This document shows, piece after piece, positions 51,785 to 60,766 of a DNA stretch of 64,000 nucleotides. The position numbers were made by a program, and so were the translations under genes. The notes below the pieces were generated by a model. That model saw only the letters and a program-made list of their open reading frames with translations. It searched no databases and was not told the origin of the DNA. The stretch lies in the NCBI GenBank assembly GCA_013214355.1, contig JABSSL010000075.1, forward strand, positions 99,961 through 163,960, in the 5' to 3' direction. Numbering within the stretch: position 1 is the stretch's first letter; each line of letters opens with the position of its first letter. The stretch comes from Saprospiraceae bacterium. GTDB taxonomy: Bacteria; Bacteroidota; Bacteroidia; Chitinophagales; Saprospiraceae.

Positions 51785-53230
51785 CTATTCTTCTGCAGTT
51801 CGGGCAAATCGCCCACCGTATGCTTCTGTACGATCTCCACCAGCCCAGGCTCCATAAGGGCGATAGGCAATTGGACTGTAGGGGTTATATTCGTTGTAAG
51901 GTTGTCCATGAGTATAATAGCCTCCTCCTCGATAGCCAAAGCCTCCCCGTTCGGTATCCCCTTTGGGCCAGTCTTCGTTTGTTGCATATCCATAATAGGA
52001 GATTCTTCCATCTCCATGGCTCCCTTCGAAGGCGCGCCCAATGGGATGTCCAACACTAATTACTCTTTCCCATAGACTTCCCGCAAGGTCCATTACCCAA
52101 TAATAGGAGGCACCAAAGGTTTCTCGGTTTTTGTCCTCCAATTGTGCTTCGGTCCAACCATTCTGCAACACCAAATTGTCTTCTAGGTTCACGATTCTAT
52201 CCACATTGGCTTTACTCGCGCTTCCCCAAGGGTATTGAGTGGCAATCGGCTTTTCCGGGCCGCGACAGGCTTTAGTAAATTCCAGTTCTGTCATAGGGCG
52301 AAGTCCACTCCAGTCCGCTAAAGCCATGGCGTCATCCCACCCCATGAAGTTATTGGGCCGACTAGGGTGTTTAGCAGCATAATGATCTTTATCGATGTAG
52401 ATGGAGCCTCTATGCGAGTAATATCCTTTACCTCCAAAGTTGACCCGCAATTGACTCTGGGTTTTACCCAGGCTATTTAGGAAATCGGCATATAGACCCT
52501 GTGTCGGTTCATATTTCATAACGTAGAAGGCTTTAAACCCCTTTGGGAATTTGGACCCTAATTCTCCCTCCTGATCTCCACGATACTGGTTTTGAGATCG
52601 GTAAAAAAGCTTTCCTTTTCCTGCTCCGATCGGGATTATTGCTTCTTCAGATTCAATCTTATAAAGACTAGCTGGCTCACCCTTATCGTCTGAAGTGAAA
52701 AAAGAAGAATAGTGCCTCGCCCGTTCGCTAGGATCGCCTAGAGTGAAGGAACCGGATGGAATATATACCATTTCCATTCCATAAGCATTGAGTTTTCCGG
52801 CCTGTGGGTTGAAACGACCGAGTTTTGCCTGGTCAATCTGTACTTGAATCTTTGCTTTGATTGAACCCCTGAATGTTCGGGTTGGAAATACAAATAAGCC
52901 GGTTTGATCGGAAGCCGCCTTGACCTCAACACCATCAACTAGAGGGCCATAGTTTTCTATAACTTGGGCAGTTCCTGGAAGGAAATAAGCATGGCTATAG
53001 CCGTTGCCGTCTTTTCTCAGGAACTTAAAGAAAAGCCATGCAGCATCGTGGTTTTTTTCATTGTGCCAGGCATTGTTCCAGTGTACGGTGACTTGGGCAT
53101 ATAAACGGGATACGCCATTGATTTCCTCTTTAAAGAGAATGGGATTGGAAAGTGCGAGGTCACTAGCGGATAGGGAAAGTGCTGTAAAGAGTAATAGGGC
53201 TACGATAGGTAGCTTGAAGTGAAAAGTCAT
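51785..53230 (-). CDS. SUMF1/formylglycine-generating-enzyme-like secreted protein lacking catalytic cysteines
   Basis: From ATG at 53230 a signal peptide (MTFHFKLPIVALLLFTALSLSASD) and about 481 residues. A beta-rich N-terminal region (about 20-145) precedes a SUMF1-like fold: YIPSGSFTLGDPSE, FYVMKYEPTQGLYADFLN, FMGWDDAMALADWSGLRPMTELEFTKACRG, YYWVMDLAGSLWERVI, and GFGYRGGGYYTHGQPYN. In true formylglycine-generating enzymes the C-terminal part has a pair of cysteines; here the corresponding part (YRPYGAWAGGDRTEAYGGRFAR) has none. It is therefore probably a non-catalytic or GldJ/GldK-like protein. Upstream frame to 53281 is not used because it lacks family character. Confidence 0.82.
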   Translation of the reverse strand: MTFHFKLPIVALLLFTALSLSASDLALSNPILFKEEINGVSRLYAQVTVHWNNAWHNEKNHDAAWLFFKFLRKDGNGYSHAYFLPGTAQVIENYGPLVDGVEVKAASDQTGLFVFPTRTFRGSIKAKIQVQIDQAKLGRFNPQAGKLNAYGMEMVYIPSGSFTLGDPSERARHYSSFFTSDDKGEPASLYKIESEEAIIPIGAGKGKLFYRSQNQYRGDQEGELGSKFPKGFKAFYVMKYEPTQGLYADFLNSLGKTQSQLRVNFGGKGYYSHRGSIYIDKDHYAAKHPSRPNNFMGWDDAMALADWSGLRPMTELEFTKACRGPEKPIATQYPWGSASKANVDRIVNLEDNLVLQNGWTEAQLEDKNRETFGASYYWVMDLAGSLWERVISVGHPIGRAFEGSHGDGRISYYGYATNEDWPKGDTERGGFGYRGGGYYTHGQPYNEYNPYSPIAYRPYGAWAGGDRTEAYGGRFARTAEE

Positions 53231-53376
53231 AAGTCGGGTGTTTTGGTGATGTACAAAATGAACACAAAAGTTAGGTTTCACGCCACTTATGTGCTTCTCC
53301 TAAATTATAAAATAATTCTGGCATCGGACAAATACGTATCTTATGGGCTAATCTCAGACACGCATAAAACAACAAG

Positions 53377-53757
53377 ATGATATCTAGCATCCTTACCGAT
53401 CAAGCGCCCACGCCAGGAGGACATTACTCACAGGCTACAGTATGGAACGGATTAATGTTCGTAGCGGGGCAGTTGCCCATTACAAAAACTGGAGAGAAGA
53501 TTACCAGTTCTATTGAAGATCAGGCCCATCAAGTGCTTTCCAACCTTAAAGCCATCCTTTCCGCAGCTGGATCCGGGATGGATAAGGTTTTGAAAACTAC
53601 GATCTACATCGCAGATATCGAGCTTTGGGGAAAAGTGAATGATATCTATACAACCTACTTCCCAGATCATAAACCGGCCCGGGCTATTGTTCCAGTAAAG
53701 ACTTTACATTACGGCTTTTTGATAGAATTAGAAGCGGTTGCTGTGGTAGAACAATAG
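53377..53757 (+). CDS. RidA family reactive-intermediate deaminase
   Basis: A 126-residue protein with the RidA (YjgF/YER057c) signature GHYSQATVWNGLMFVAGQLPI at the N-terminus and ARAIVPVKTLHYGFLIELEAVAV near the C-terminus, including the conserved Arg that binds the imine. RidA hydrolyses 2-aminoacrylate and related enamines/imines from PLP enzymes. It is followed 28 bases later by a nucleoside deaminase gene on the same strand. Confidence 0.92.
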   Translation: MISSILTDQAPTPGGHYSQATVWNGLMFVAGQLPITKTGEKITSSIEDQAHQVLSNLKAILSAAGSGMDKVLKTTIYIADIELWGKVNDIYTTYFPDHKPARAIVPVKTLHYGFLIELEAVAVVEQ

Positions 53758-53785
53758 TAGGTAAATACGTCTTAAAGGATAAAGC

Positions 53786-54283
53786 ATGTCTGAAGACCAG
53801 CACTTTCGTTTTATTCGCCTGGTAAATCAATTGGCCTGGGAATCTGCCGAGGCAGGGATGGATCCTTTTGCTGCGATTCTGGTGAAAGGTGGAGAAGTGG
53901 TGGCCAGTTCGAAGGATAAGTGTATCATCTATTCTGATCCGACAGCCCATGCTGAGTTAGTGGTTATTAGCGAATATTGCCGATCCTCAAAATTGATTTC
54001 CTTGGAAGGAGTAAGTTTGTACTGTAATACTGAGCCTTGCGTCATGTGTAGCGGAGCGATCCATTGGTCAAGAGTAAGTACAGTGATATTTTCTGTAAGC
54101 CAAAAAGGTTTACAGCGATTTAGTGGAGGTAAACCGAAGCCGAGTTGTGAGCCCATGATCAATATAGGTGGCAAGAAGACCACGGTAATCGGACCCGTGT
54201 TGGAAGAGGAAGGATTAAAGGTTTTTGCGTCTTTTCCTTTTTTATCCAAGAAGGAACGACATGCAAAACTCCATAAGAAGTAG
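53786..54283 (+). CDS. Nucleoside/cytidine-type zinc deaminase
   Basis: A 165-residue protein with the zinc-binding deaminase motifs HAE (His55, Glu57) in DPTAHAELVVISEY and PCxxC (Cys85, Cys88) in TEPCVMCSGAIHWSRV. This arrangement is typical of the guanine/tRNA adenosine-deaminase branch (CDA superfamily), for example GuaD. The genuine substrate is not evident. The gene ends 3 bases before the stop of the converging ArgE gene and follows a RidA gene. Confidence 0.9.
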   Translation: MSEDQHFRFIRLVNQLAWESAEAGMDPFAAILVKGGEVVASSKDKCIIYSDPTAHAELVVISEYCRSSKLISLEGVSLYCNTEPCVMCSGAIHWSRVSTVIFSVSQKGLQRFSGGKPKPSCEPMINIGGKKTTVIGPVLEEEGLKVFASFPFLSKKERHAKLHKK

Positions 54284-54286
54284 CTA

Positions 54287-55456
54287 CTATCCCAGTTGCT
54301 CAATTAAGCGATCTATGAAATTCAAGCATTCCTGTAGTTGCTCTTTTTCAATAAACTCGTTGGCAATATGGCATTCGCTTACATGGCCAGGACCACAAAG
54401 TACAGCTTCAAAGCCAGCTTCGGCAAATTGGCCAGCCTCGGAGGCAAAGGCAACGGTGGCAAGCTCCGGATCAATGACCATGGATTTAGTGAATTGGACG
54501 ATCTCGGAGGCTGGAGAGGTGTCGAGGGCAGGTACAAAAGGGTATTGTGGGATAGTCTCAATGCGAAATTCTGGGACTTTTGCTTGACAAATACGCTCTC
54601 TTTCTTGGCAAAACTGTAAGAATTCTTCTAAAATAAGCTGCCAATCATCACTCGGAATAATCCGAAGATCCCACTGAATGTGGCATTGGTCCGAGATGAT
54701 ATTTGGAGCTAATCCCCCACGGCAGATTCCCGCTTGCATAGTGGAGTGAGGCGGGGAAAATCGATCGTCTTTCTGTCCTGCCTTGACAATTGCTTCCATT
54801 TTACCTTCTAGCCAAAGTATCAATTTAGCAGCTTCTTGTATCGCACTGGCTCCGCTCCGAATTTGACTGCTGTGCCCCGCTCGACTGTAGATCGTAGTTT
54901 CAAAAACACCCATACCTTTTTCCGCATTAGCGAGGCGCATACTCGTCGGCTCGCCAATGATTGCAAAAGCTGGTTTTTCGGGATAATGATCTCGAATGGC
55001 CCTAGCTACGATAGGCCCAGATAAACAGCCTATTTCTTCATCATAGGAAAAGGCAAAGTAAATCGGTTTTTTGAGCTTTGCCGCCTTCATCTTTGGCAGT
55101 GCGGCTAGGCAACAGGCAATGAAGCCTTTCATATCTGTAGCTCCTCTTCCGTAGAGTCGATTGCCCTTGGCCGTTAATTGAAAAGGATCCGTATGCCAAT
55201 CTTGTCCTTCCGTAGGAACCACGTCAGTGTGCCCTGACAAAATTACGCCACCATCCTCTGCCGGCCCAATACGACAATGTATCGCCTTTTTGTCGCCCGT
55301 TTCATTCGTAACATATTGAAAATCGATTCCCGCTTGCTCCAGGAAGTTCCCAATGAAATGGGCAATGGATAAATTGCTTTGTCCGCCCAGTATCGGATGA
55401 GCTATCAGTTGTTCTAAAAGGTGGATGGAATCAGAAAGGAGTGGATGTTCTGGCAT
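54287..55456 (-). CDS. argE: Acetylornithine deacetylase (M20 family)
   Basis: A 389-residue M20 metallopeptidase. Metal ligands: LSGHTDVVP (His76, Asp78), GRGATDMKGFIA (Asp108) and SYDEEIGCLSG (Glu-Glu). The match to ArgE is best at the whole-sequence level: RIGPAEDGGVILSGHTDVVPTEGQDWHTDPF and GVFETTIYSRAGHSSQIRSGASAIQ. It hydrolyses N-acetylornithine in arginine synthesis, but related deacetylases such as DapE share motifs. No other arginine genes are nearby in this window. Confidence 0.87.
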   Translation of the reverse strand: MPEHPLLSDSIHLLEQLIAHPILGGQSNLSIAHFIGNFLEQAGIDFQYVTNETGDKKAIHCRIGPAEDGGVILSGHTDVVPTEGQDWHTDPFQLTAKGNRLYGRGATDMKGFIACCLAALPKMKAAKLKKPIYFAFSYDEEIGCLSGPIVARAIRDHYPEKPAFAIIGEPTSMRLANAEKGMGVFETTIYSRAGHSSQIRSGASAIQEAAKLILWLEGKMEAIVKAGQKDDRFSPPHSTMQAGICRGGLAPNIISDQCHIQWDLRIIPSDDWQLILEEFLQFCQERERICQAKVPEFRIETIPQYPFVPALDTSPASEIVQFTKSMVIDPELATVAFASEAGQFAEAGFEAVLCGPGHVSECHIANEFIEKEQLQECLNFIDRLIEQLG

Positions 55457-55514
55457 AACATCTTGCTATTTCAGTATCGTATTTACAGGATTCAGGGAAA
55501 AGAAGGAAAGAGAC

Positions 55515-56849
55515 CTAGTTCTTCTTATGAAACTTACGTTTTCTATTCATCCGGATCACCGCCTTTTCAATTCCATCTGGAGTGAGCGGGTACATGGGGA
55601 AAATCTGCCGTAGGGTTTGTACCGTATTTGATCCCGCCCAATAGCGAGCTTGTAACGGATTCATCCAAGCGATACGTGGAAAATGCTTTTTGATCTTTTG
55701 CCAATTACCCAGGCTAGAATAATCTAGTTCATAGGGTGCCATGTCTGCGTCTCCAATGACGAAAACACTATAGTTCTTATCATCGGCAATGATCTTATCA
55801 ACGGGGACAAAATCCCGACGCCGTACATCGCTATACGCACCGCCGTAAATGGTATTGTGGAAGTAATAGGTCTTTAGGTCATGGGCGAAGCGCGTCTTCA
55901 TTTTAGAGAATAGCTTCGTCACCGATTTGATATAAGGATGCATGGAATACCCTCCATTATCGATCATCAATATGACCTGTACCTTATGATCAATTTTTTC
56001 CTTTTCGTACGGAAGAAATATTCCTCCTTGCTTGAGCCCTTCCTTAATAGTTTTAGGGACATCCAACAGTACCTCTGCTGTCTCGTCTTCAATGCCTTTC
56101 AAGGTAGCAAGGGCCGCATCGATATTATCATCTCTGAGGATTGACTTGGTATCTACCGGATAGTACATAGGATCACCAACTACCCGGCGGGCCATTTTCC
56201 CACCTCCTCCGCCCCCTACTCGGACACCACCCATGGCAGCTCCGCCGTGACCATATGGAGAGCGACCTCCAGTACCGATCCAATGATCTCCACCTTCATG
56301 CATACCTTTCTGCTGCCGGGCAACTCTTTCCAAGCGTTCAAGTAGCTCCTCTAGGTCTACGTCTCGATAATCTGCCGCCCGATCGATGGTTCTAGCTCCA
56401 TCACTTTCCTGCTGTGGATTGGTATCAGCCATATCAGGATCATCCTGCTTCAGGATCTCTGCCCCATCCACGATCTTCTGAATATCAAAAGTGGTCAGAT
56501 GGATTTCATCTAGGAAGCGATCCACGAGTTCCCTAACATCTGGAACCTCTAGATCGTCCCGATCCTTCAACAACTCCTCCTTCCAGTTCTTGAAAGCCTC
56601 TGAGCGCAGAATGGCATTGTCTAATTTCTCTCCCCGTTTGATATCTACATCTAGAAAGTAGGAGTAGAAAGCGGCCGTAAATGGTCCAAAGTCGGCCGGA
56701 TCGGTCGTAACAAGCCCTTTGAGCACCACATAGATATCCCCAAGGGTATTTACTAAACCCTTCTGCATCGCTCGCTTCAATTGGAGCAGCGTTCTGACAT
56801 CTGCTACGAGATCATGTTCTCGAAAGTGGTGCGGTAGGCTTTGAAACAT
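55515..56849 (-). CDS. VWA-domain protein, CoxE-like, paired with MoxR ATPase
   Basis: A 444-residue protein. Its C-terminal half is a VWA-like domain (VQVILMIDNGGYSMHPYIKSVTKLFSKM), but the MIDAS metal site reads DNGGYS rather than the canonical DxSxS, so metal binding is uncertain. The middle (about 190-240) is Gly/His-rich (GGDHWIGTGGRSPYGHGGAAMGG). The N-terminal half is helical. In Coxiella-, Pseudomonas- and Bacteroidota-type MoxR systems, such VWA proteins are the partner of a MoxR ATPase. It follows the MoxR gene by 21 bases. Confidence 0.85.
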   Translation of the reverse strand: MFQSLPHHFREHDLVADVRTLLQLKRAMQKGLVNTLGDIYVVLKGLVTTDPADFGPFTAAFYSYFLDVDIKRGEKLDNAILRSEAFKNWKEELLKDRDDLEVPDVRELVDRFLDEIHLTTFDIQKIVDGAEILKQDDPDMADTNPQQESDGARTIDRAADYRDVDLEELLERLERVARQQKGMHEGGDHWIGTGGRSPYGHGGAAMGGVRVGGGGGGKMARRVVGDPMYYPVDTKSILRDDNIDAALATLKGIEDETAEVLLDVPKTIKEGLKQGGIFLPYEKEKIDHKVQVILMIDNGGYSMHPYIKSVTKLFSKMKTRFAHDLKTYYFHNTIYGGAYSDVRRRDFVPVDKIIADDKNYSVFVIGDADMAPYELDYSSLGNWQKIKKHFPRIAWMNPLQARYWAGSNTVQTLRQIFPMYPLTPDGIEKAVIRMNRKRKFHKKN

Positions 56850-56870
56850 AATGTACTACGGCTTTATCTA

Positions 56871-57746
56871 CTAATAAGAATTTCGCTTTACTCTGATCAT
56901 ATCCGATTGGGTCTTGATCAAAACGCCAAGTCCCTCACGAGACTCGATCTTTGCCAAGGCCTCATCTACTTCAAAATTACGTAAGTACTTCAGCCAGTTG
57001 AGCAACTCTCTAGTGGAAGGTGCTCGTTCCAATCCTAATTGACGAAATTGGTAGAAAAGTTGAATACATCTTTGTACCAATTCTTCCTCAATATTGCTAA
57101 AGTGTTTCCCCACGATCTCTTTCATCAACTCAGGCTCCGGGAAAGAAATGTAGTGATAGATACATCTGCCTTTAAATGCAGTAGGAAGTTCTTGTTCCCT
57201 ATTACTTGTAATCACGATAGCCGGCATGTCATCTTCACTCACTTCCACTTCACGTCCTGATTCCGGTAGAACGAACTTTCTATGGCTTAAGGCATACAAT
57301 AAGTCGTTGGGAAATTCACGAGGTGCTTTATCAATTTCATCAATCAATAGCACAGAATTGATGTTGGTATAAGCTTTGGCTCCTGGTCCTAGCATGACGT
57401 AATCATCTAGGTTTTCGGTATGACGTCCTCCTGTGCTTAACTTGGTATCTAGCCCTTTTTCCTCCCGTTGCGCATTTAGCACTTCAATCTGCGAATCTCT
57501 TAGATATTTCACGTGATCGAATTTAGCTACAAATTGCTCCACTGTACTTTTGGAACCTACCGGATAAACGAAAAGATCTAAGCTGAGGTCTTTCGCAAAT
57601 TGTATCGGAAGCTCGGTTTTTCCAGTACCAGGTTCTCCTTCGATGAGTAGAGGCATGCCCAAAACGCGGGACATATGGAATGCTTGCGCCAGTTCTGGGT
57701 CACATAGATAGCTATCAGATCCGGTCCATGTCGTTGTATTCGCCAT
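56871..57746 (-). CDS. MoxR-family AAA+ ATPase (CoxD-like)
   Basis: A 291-residue AAA+ ATPase with Walker A EGEPGTGKTELP (38-47) and Walker B VLLIDEIDKAPREF (about 129-142), and a C-terminal lid. Together with the next gene (VWA protein) it forms a MoxR/VWA pair thought to remodel or mature a protein complex; in CO dehydrogenase systems the equivalents are CoxD and CoxE, but there are no Cox genes here, so the client is unknown. The window holds a second MoxR at 14.6 kb, which is only distantly similar. Confidence 0.9.
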   Translation of the reverse strand: MANTTTWTGSDSYLCDPELAQAFHMSRVLGMPLLIEGEPGTGKTELPIQFAKDLSLDLFVYPVGSKSTVEQFVAKFDHVKYLRDSQIEVLNAQREEKGLDTKLSTGGRHTENLDDYVMLGPGAKAYTNINSVLLIDEIDKAPREFPNDLLYALSHRKFVLPESGREVEVSEDDMPAIVITSNREQELPTAFKGRCIYHYISFPEPELMKEIVGKHFSNIEEELVQRCIQLFYQFRQLGLERAPSTRELLNWLKYLRNFEVDEALAKIESREGLGVLIKTQSDMIRVKRNSY

Positions 57747-57928
57747 TCTGTTCTTTTATTGATTCTTTACTAGGGCGATAATTCATGGTTGTCAAAGCCT
57801 AGATGGTTCACCTTGCCCTAGTTATCAGGTAAATATACAACCCTATCAGCATTCCAACATGTGAAATTGGAACAAGTTCTAATTTTTGGGAAACTTTTAT
57901 GGGGAGGAGTGCTTCTACCCCGAGATTG

Positions 57929-58633
57929 TCACTTGAAATTGTATTCCTCCTCTATTTGATCCATGAGTAGCTTCACCTGCTCTTCTACGCGCTTAAGGTG
58001 GTATCGCATATCCTTCGTACGTGATTGTTTATCCAAAACGAGGTTTCGGAATAGTGGATTCTCTAATAGATTCTGGTAATCCAATGGAATGTAAATCTTT
58101 TTGGTAGGCGTTTCGGCCTCTATCCGGAAGTGCGTTTGAGCGTAGGGCTTTAAATCTGTTTCTGACCAGGCGTTAAGCCGGTTGGTAAAGGACTGGACGA
58201 GTGGGTAGAGGAAGTCATGGAGATGGAGTAGATCGAGGCGAAGTTGGTCATTGGAAATAATCTCGATTCCTCTAGCGCGAAGACGTTCGAAGGCTATGGT
58301 TTGGGGTTGGTAAAAGACGACCCAGTTACAAAGCCAAAAGGAACGTTGTAAGCCCTCCGTTAAGGGAGCCGCCTCTCCTAGCTGTTGATAAACCTCGGTT
58401 GTAGCTTTCTCAATGGTTTCGCAGCGTTCAATTCTCGAGCCAATGACTGCTAACTCTTTCTCTAAAGTCTGGTAAATCTCTTCCATTATCTGTTTTTCAA
58501 ATCGGCGAGATTTACGGTTTTCATTCCAGTTATTGATCTGAACGGCAATCAAGATACCCAGAACAATCAAAGTTAGTTCTCCTAGAATGTACTTCCACTG
58601 CAAGGATTTCAGTCGGTTGGAGATGGAACGCAT
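57929..58633 (-). CDS. DUF6090-like membrane-anchored protein
   Basis: A 234-residue protein with one N-terminal transmembrane segment (YILGELTLIVLGILIAVQIN) immediately followed by NWNENRKSRRFEKQIMEEIYQTL, the recognisable opening of DUF6090 proteins of Bacteroidota. The rest is helical, with no catalytic motif. These proteins commonly occur in small paralogous sets; their role is unknown. It ends 182 bases before the MoxR gene start. Confidence 0.82.
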   Translation of the reverse strand: MRSISNRLKSLQWKYILGELTLIVLGILIAVQINNWNENRKSRRFEKQIMEEIYQTLEKELAVIGSRIERCETIEKATTEVYQQLGEAAPLTEGLQRSFWLCNWVVFYQPQTIAFERLRARGIEIISNDQLRLDLLHLHDFLYPLVQSFTNRLNAWSETDLKPYAQTHFRIEAETPTKKIYIPLDYQNLLENPLFRNLVLDKQSRTKDMRYHLKRVEEQVKLLMDQIEEEYNFK

Positions 58634-58657
58634 AGGTGGCTACTAGTTGTCGAGTGT

Positions 58658-59320
58658 TTACCAGGGGCGGATCTGGTTTCTGTGCCAGAAATGTCCACTA
58701 GGTTTATCATCTAGTAAGTTAAGAATTTCTTCTGCAACTTCCTTGGGATGCCGTTCTGCGGCTTGTGTACCCATATCTGACTTTACCCAACCCGGATCAA
58801 GCGCATATACACCAATCCCTTTGGGCCTCAGCCTTTCGGCCAGCAACTTAGTATACATATTGAGCGCAGCTTTAGACATTTTATAGTGTGGCACATTCGC
58901 TCCAAACCCTTTTTCACTGAAAGAGCCCCAACCTGAACTAATGTTGACAATATGAGATTGACCAGGTACCAGAAAAGGAAGAAGCCCTTCTGTCAACTCT
59001 ACTGTTCCAATGGTATTTACCGCAAAGGTGCGCCGGAGGTAGTCCATATTTACTACGGGGTTGCTCCAGTTTTCCAGTAAGACAGCTGCATTATTCACCA
59101 ACACATGAATTTCTTTCCCGCTTTCGGTTAAATTTTGTACAAGGCTTTTGATGGATTCAGGTCGATCTAAGCTTAAGGCCAGGCATTCACAAGCGCTATT
59201 GTTGATCGTAGTTTTCCCGGAAGTTGAAGTGCCAATAACCTGATACCCTTCTTGCAGAAAGCGCAACGCCGCAGCTTTCCCAATTCCTCTGCTAATGCCT
59301 GTTATAAAGGCGGTTTTCAT
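58658..59320 (-). CDS. Short-chain dehydrogenase/reductase
   Basis: A 220-residue classical SDR with the cofactor motif FITGISRGIGKAAALRF at the N-terminus, NNAAVL (about 76-81), and the catalytic Ser in VNISSGWGSF with Tyr-x3-Lys in YKMSKAALNMYTKLLAERLRPKGIGVYALDPGWVKSDMG. The active site is intact. Substrate is unknown. It lies 25 bases upstream of the DUF6090-like gene on the same strand. Confidence 0.91.
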   Translation of the reverse strand: MKTAFITGISRGIGKAAALRFLQEGYQVIGTSTSGKTTINNSACECLALSLDRPESIKSLVQNLTESGKEIHVLVNNAAVLLENWSNPVVNMDYLRRTFAVNTIGTVELTEGLLPFLVPGQSHIVNISSGWGSFSEKGFGANVPHYKMSKAALNMYTKLLAERLRPKGIGVYALDPGWVKSDMGTQAAERHPKEVAEEILNLLDDKPSGHFWHRNQIRPW

Positions 59321-59370
59321 AATGAATGGAATATTTTGTTTTCATAGATTTTAGACGTAACCTACAACCT

Positions 59371-60672
59371 TTAATCTATAACATTGGAGTAGATATATTC
59401 TCCTGTTTTGTTGTTCTCTAGACGTAGTGAATCAATTCGGCCGAGCCCCGTGAAGTAGATGTTGAAGCCTACAATATGCCCAATGCTACTTTGGTAAGTC
59501 ATATCCAGCACCAAATCCTCCTGCAAGAATACCTGCCCTTGTTTTTCTCCAACCGTAACACTCAAGGACTGCCACTCATAGGGCTTGATACCCAATTTAG
59601 ATAGATCTGTGTTTCGTCCATTAGAGGAGACCTCACTAAACTTCGCAAAGGCTCGATGTACGCAACCTTGTTCAGTTAGGGTAATGGCATGAGTATCTTT
59701 TTCTCCGATGATGACGATTCCCATACTAGGACAGGTCAGGTTCATTAGGCTATCTGCCTTAATTTTGAGAGATAGAGTGAAATCATCACCTGGTATTTTT
59801 TCTTCGAAATCATCGACAAGCACGTAATTTAAGATCATTTCATTGCTGATCTCGATATGTTGCGCTTCCACTTGGGAAGTACTAACACTCAAGAGTTTGT
59901 TTTCCTGACTATTGGGCAGCGGTAAGTAAGTGGGAATAAGGTCCTTTTCTCCATTTCTTATGGCTGCTATCCATTTTTTGGAATATACCTCTACGGTAGT
60001 CTCGCTGATAATGGAATCATTGGCAATCAATTTGGCGGTATGGACCCCCGGATAATAGTAGATGCTGGTTAATACGGAGTCATCCCTGTTGATCCGTTCT
60101 CGATTTTTTGGGTTCCAGGATTGTTGGATGAAAAAACTGTCAGCCTCAACAGTGCTAAGGTCAAAGTTGAAAATCACCGTATTGGGTAATCCACTTGTCT
60201 TGCTGTTTTGAGCGGTAAAAGGAACGGTTTGCTTGGCTAGCAGGATTCCTTTGCTGTTGTTATCCTGATTGGTTAGGATGTACCAAATAGCTACGCCTAT
60301 TGTCAAGGCCAAGATGATTCCGAAAAGCTGTGGTCTTGGTCGGGGAATAACGCGCTGTCTGAGGGGGTCAGGAAGAGTGGCAATGCTTTGCAGATGTAGT
60401 TTTTCAGCTTCTTGAAAGCTCAGCCAATCCTTGTAATCCAGGAATTGAGCGAGGGCATCTAAGGTGCTAGGGTGTGGGGTGCCATTGTAGTTTTGCTGCC
60501 AAATTCTCTTCACAGTGGATAAACTCAATGATATACCTGTCTTGTCTTCTAGCAGCTCAATGAGGTTAAGATAATCTCGTTGTTTCCATTCTGTGCTAGC
60601 ATGTGACCAGTCAAGCTCGTCTTCTATCCTTTTTTTGCAGTGATTAATGTATGGCAGTTGGTGATTTTCCAT
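59371..60672 (-). CDS. Membrane-anchored HTH-containing protein of Bacteroidota, unknown function
   Basis: A 433-residue protein. The N-terminal 65 residues contain a helix-turn-helix (LIELLEDKTGISLSLSTVKRIWQQNYNGTPHPSTLDALAQFL) typical of a DNA-binding regulator; a transmembrane helix lies near 113-132 (LFGIILALTIGVAIWYIL), and the remaining 300 residues are beta-rich, with LamG/concanavalin-like character. A cytoplasmic DNA-binding head with a periplasmic sensory tail is the likely topology. Similar proteins are frequent in Saprospiria-like genomes. Divergent from the beta-helix gene (94 bases), so it may regulate it. Confidence 0.8.
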   Translation of the reverse strand: MENHQLPYINHCKKRIEDELDWSHASTEWKQRDYLNLIELLEDKTGISLSLSTVKRIWQQNYNGTPHPSTLDALAQFLDYKDWLSFQEAEKLHLQSIATLPDPLRQRVIPRPRPQLFGIILALTIGVAIWYILTNQDNNSKGILLAKQTVPFTAQNSKTSGLPNTVIFNFDLSTVEADSFFIQQSWNPKNRERINRDDSVLTSIYYYPGVHTAKLIANDSIISETTVEVYSKKWIAAIRNGEKDLIPTYLPLPNSQENKLLSVSTSQVEAQHIEISNEMILNYVLVDDFEEKIPGDDFTLSLKIKADSLMNLTCPSMGIVIIGEKDTHAITLTEQGCVHRAFAKFSEVSSNGRNTDLSKLGIKPYEWQSLSVTVGEKQGQVFLQEDLVLDMTYQSSIGHIVGFNIYFTGLGRIDSLRLENNKTGEYIYSNVID

Positions 60673-60766
60673 TTAGACGGTATTTGAACGCTAAAAGAAC
60701 GAAAATTGGATTCGATTTTAGACGAGTACAAAAGACTTTTGGGCTACACAAATTAAAATCTTACAG

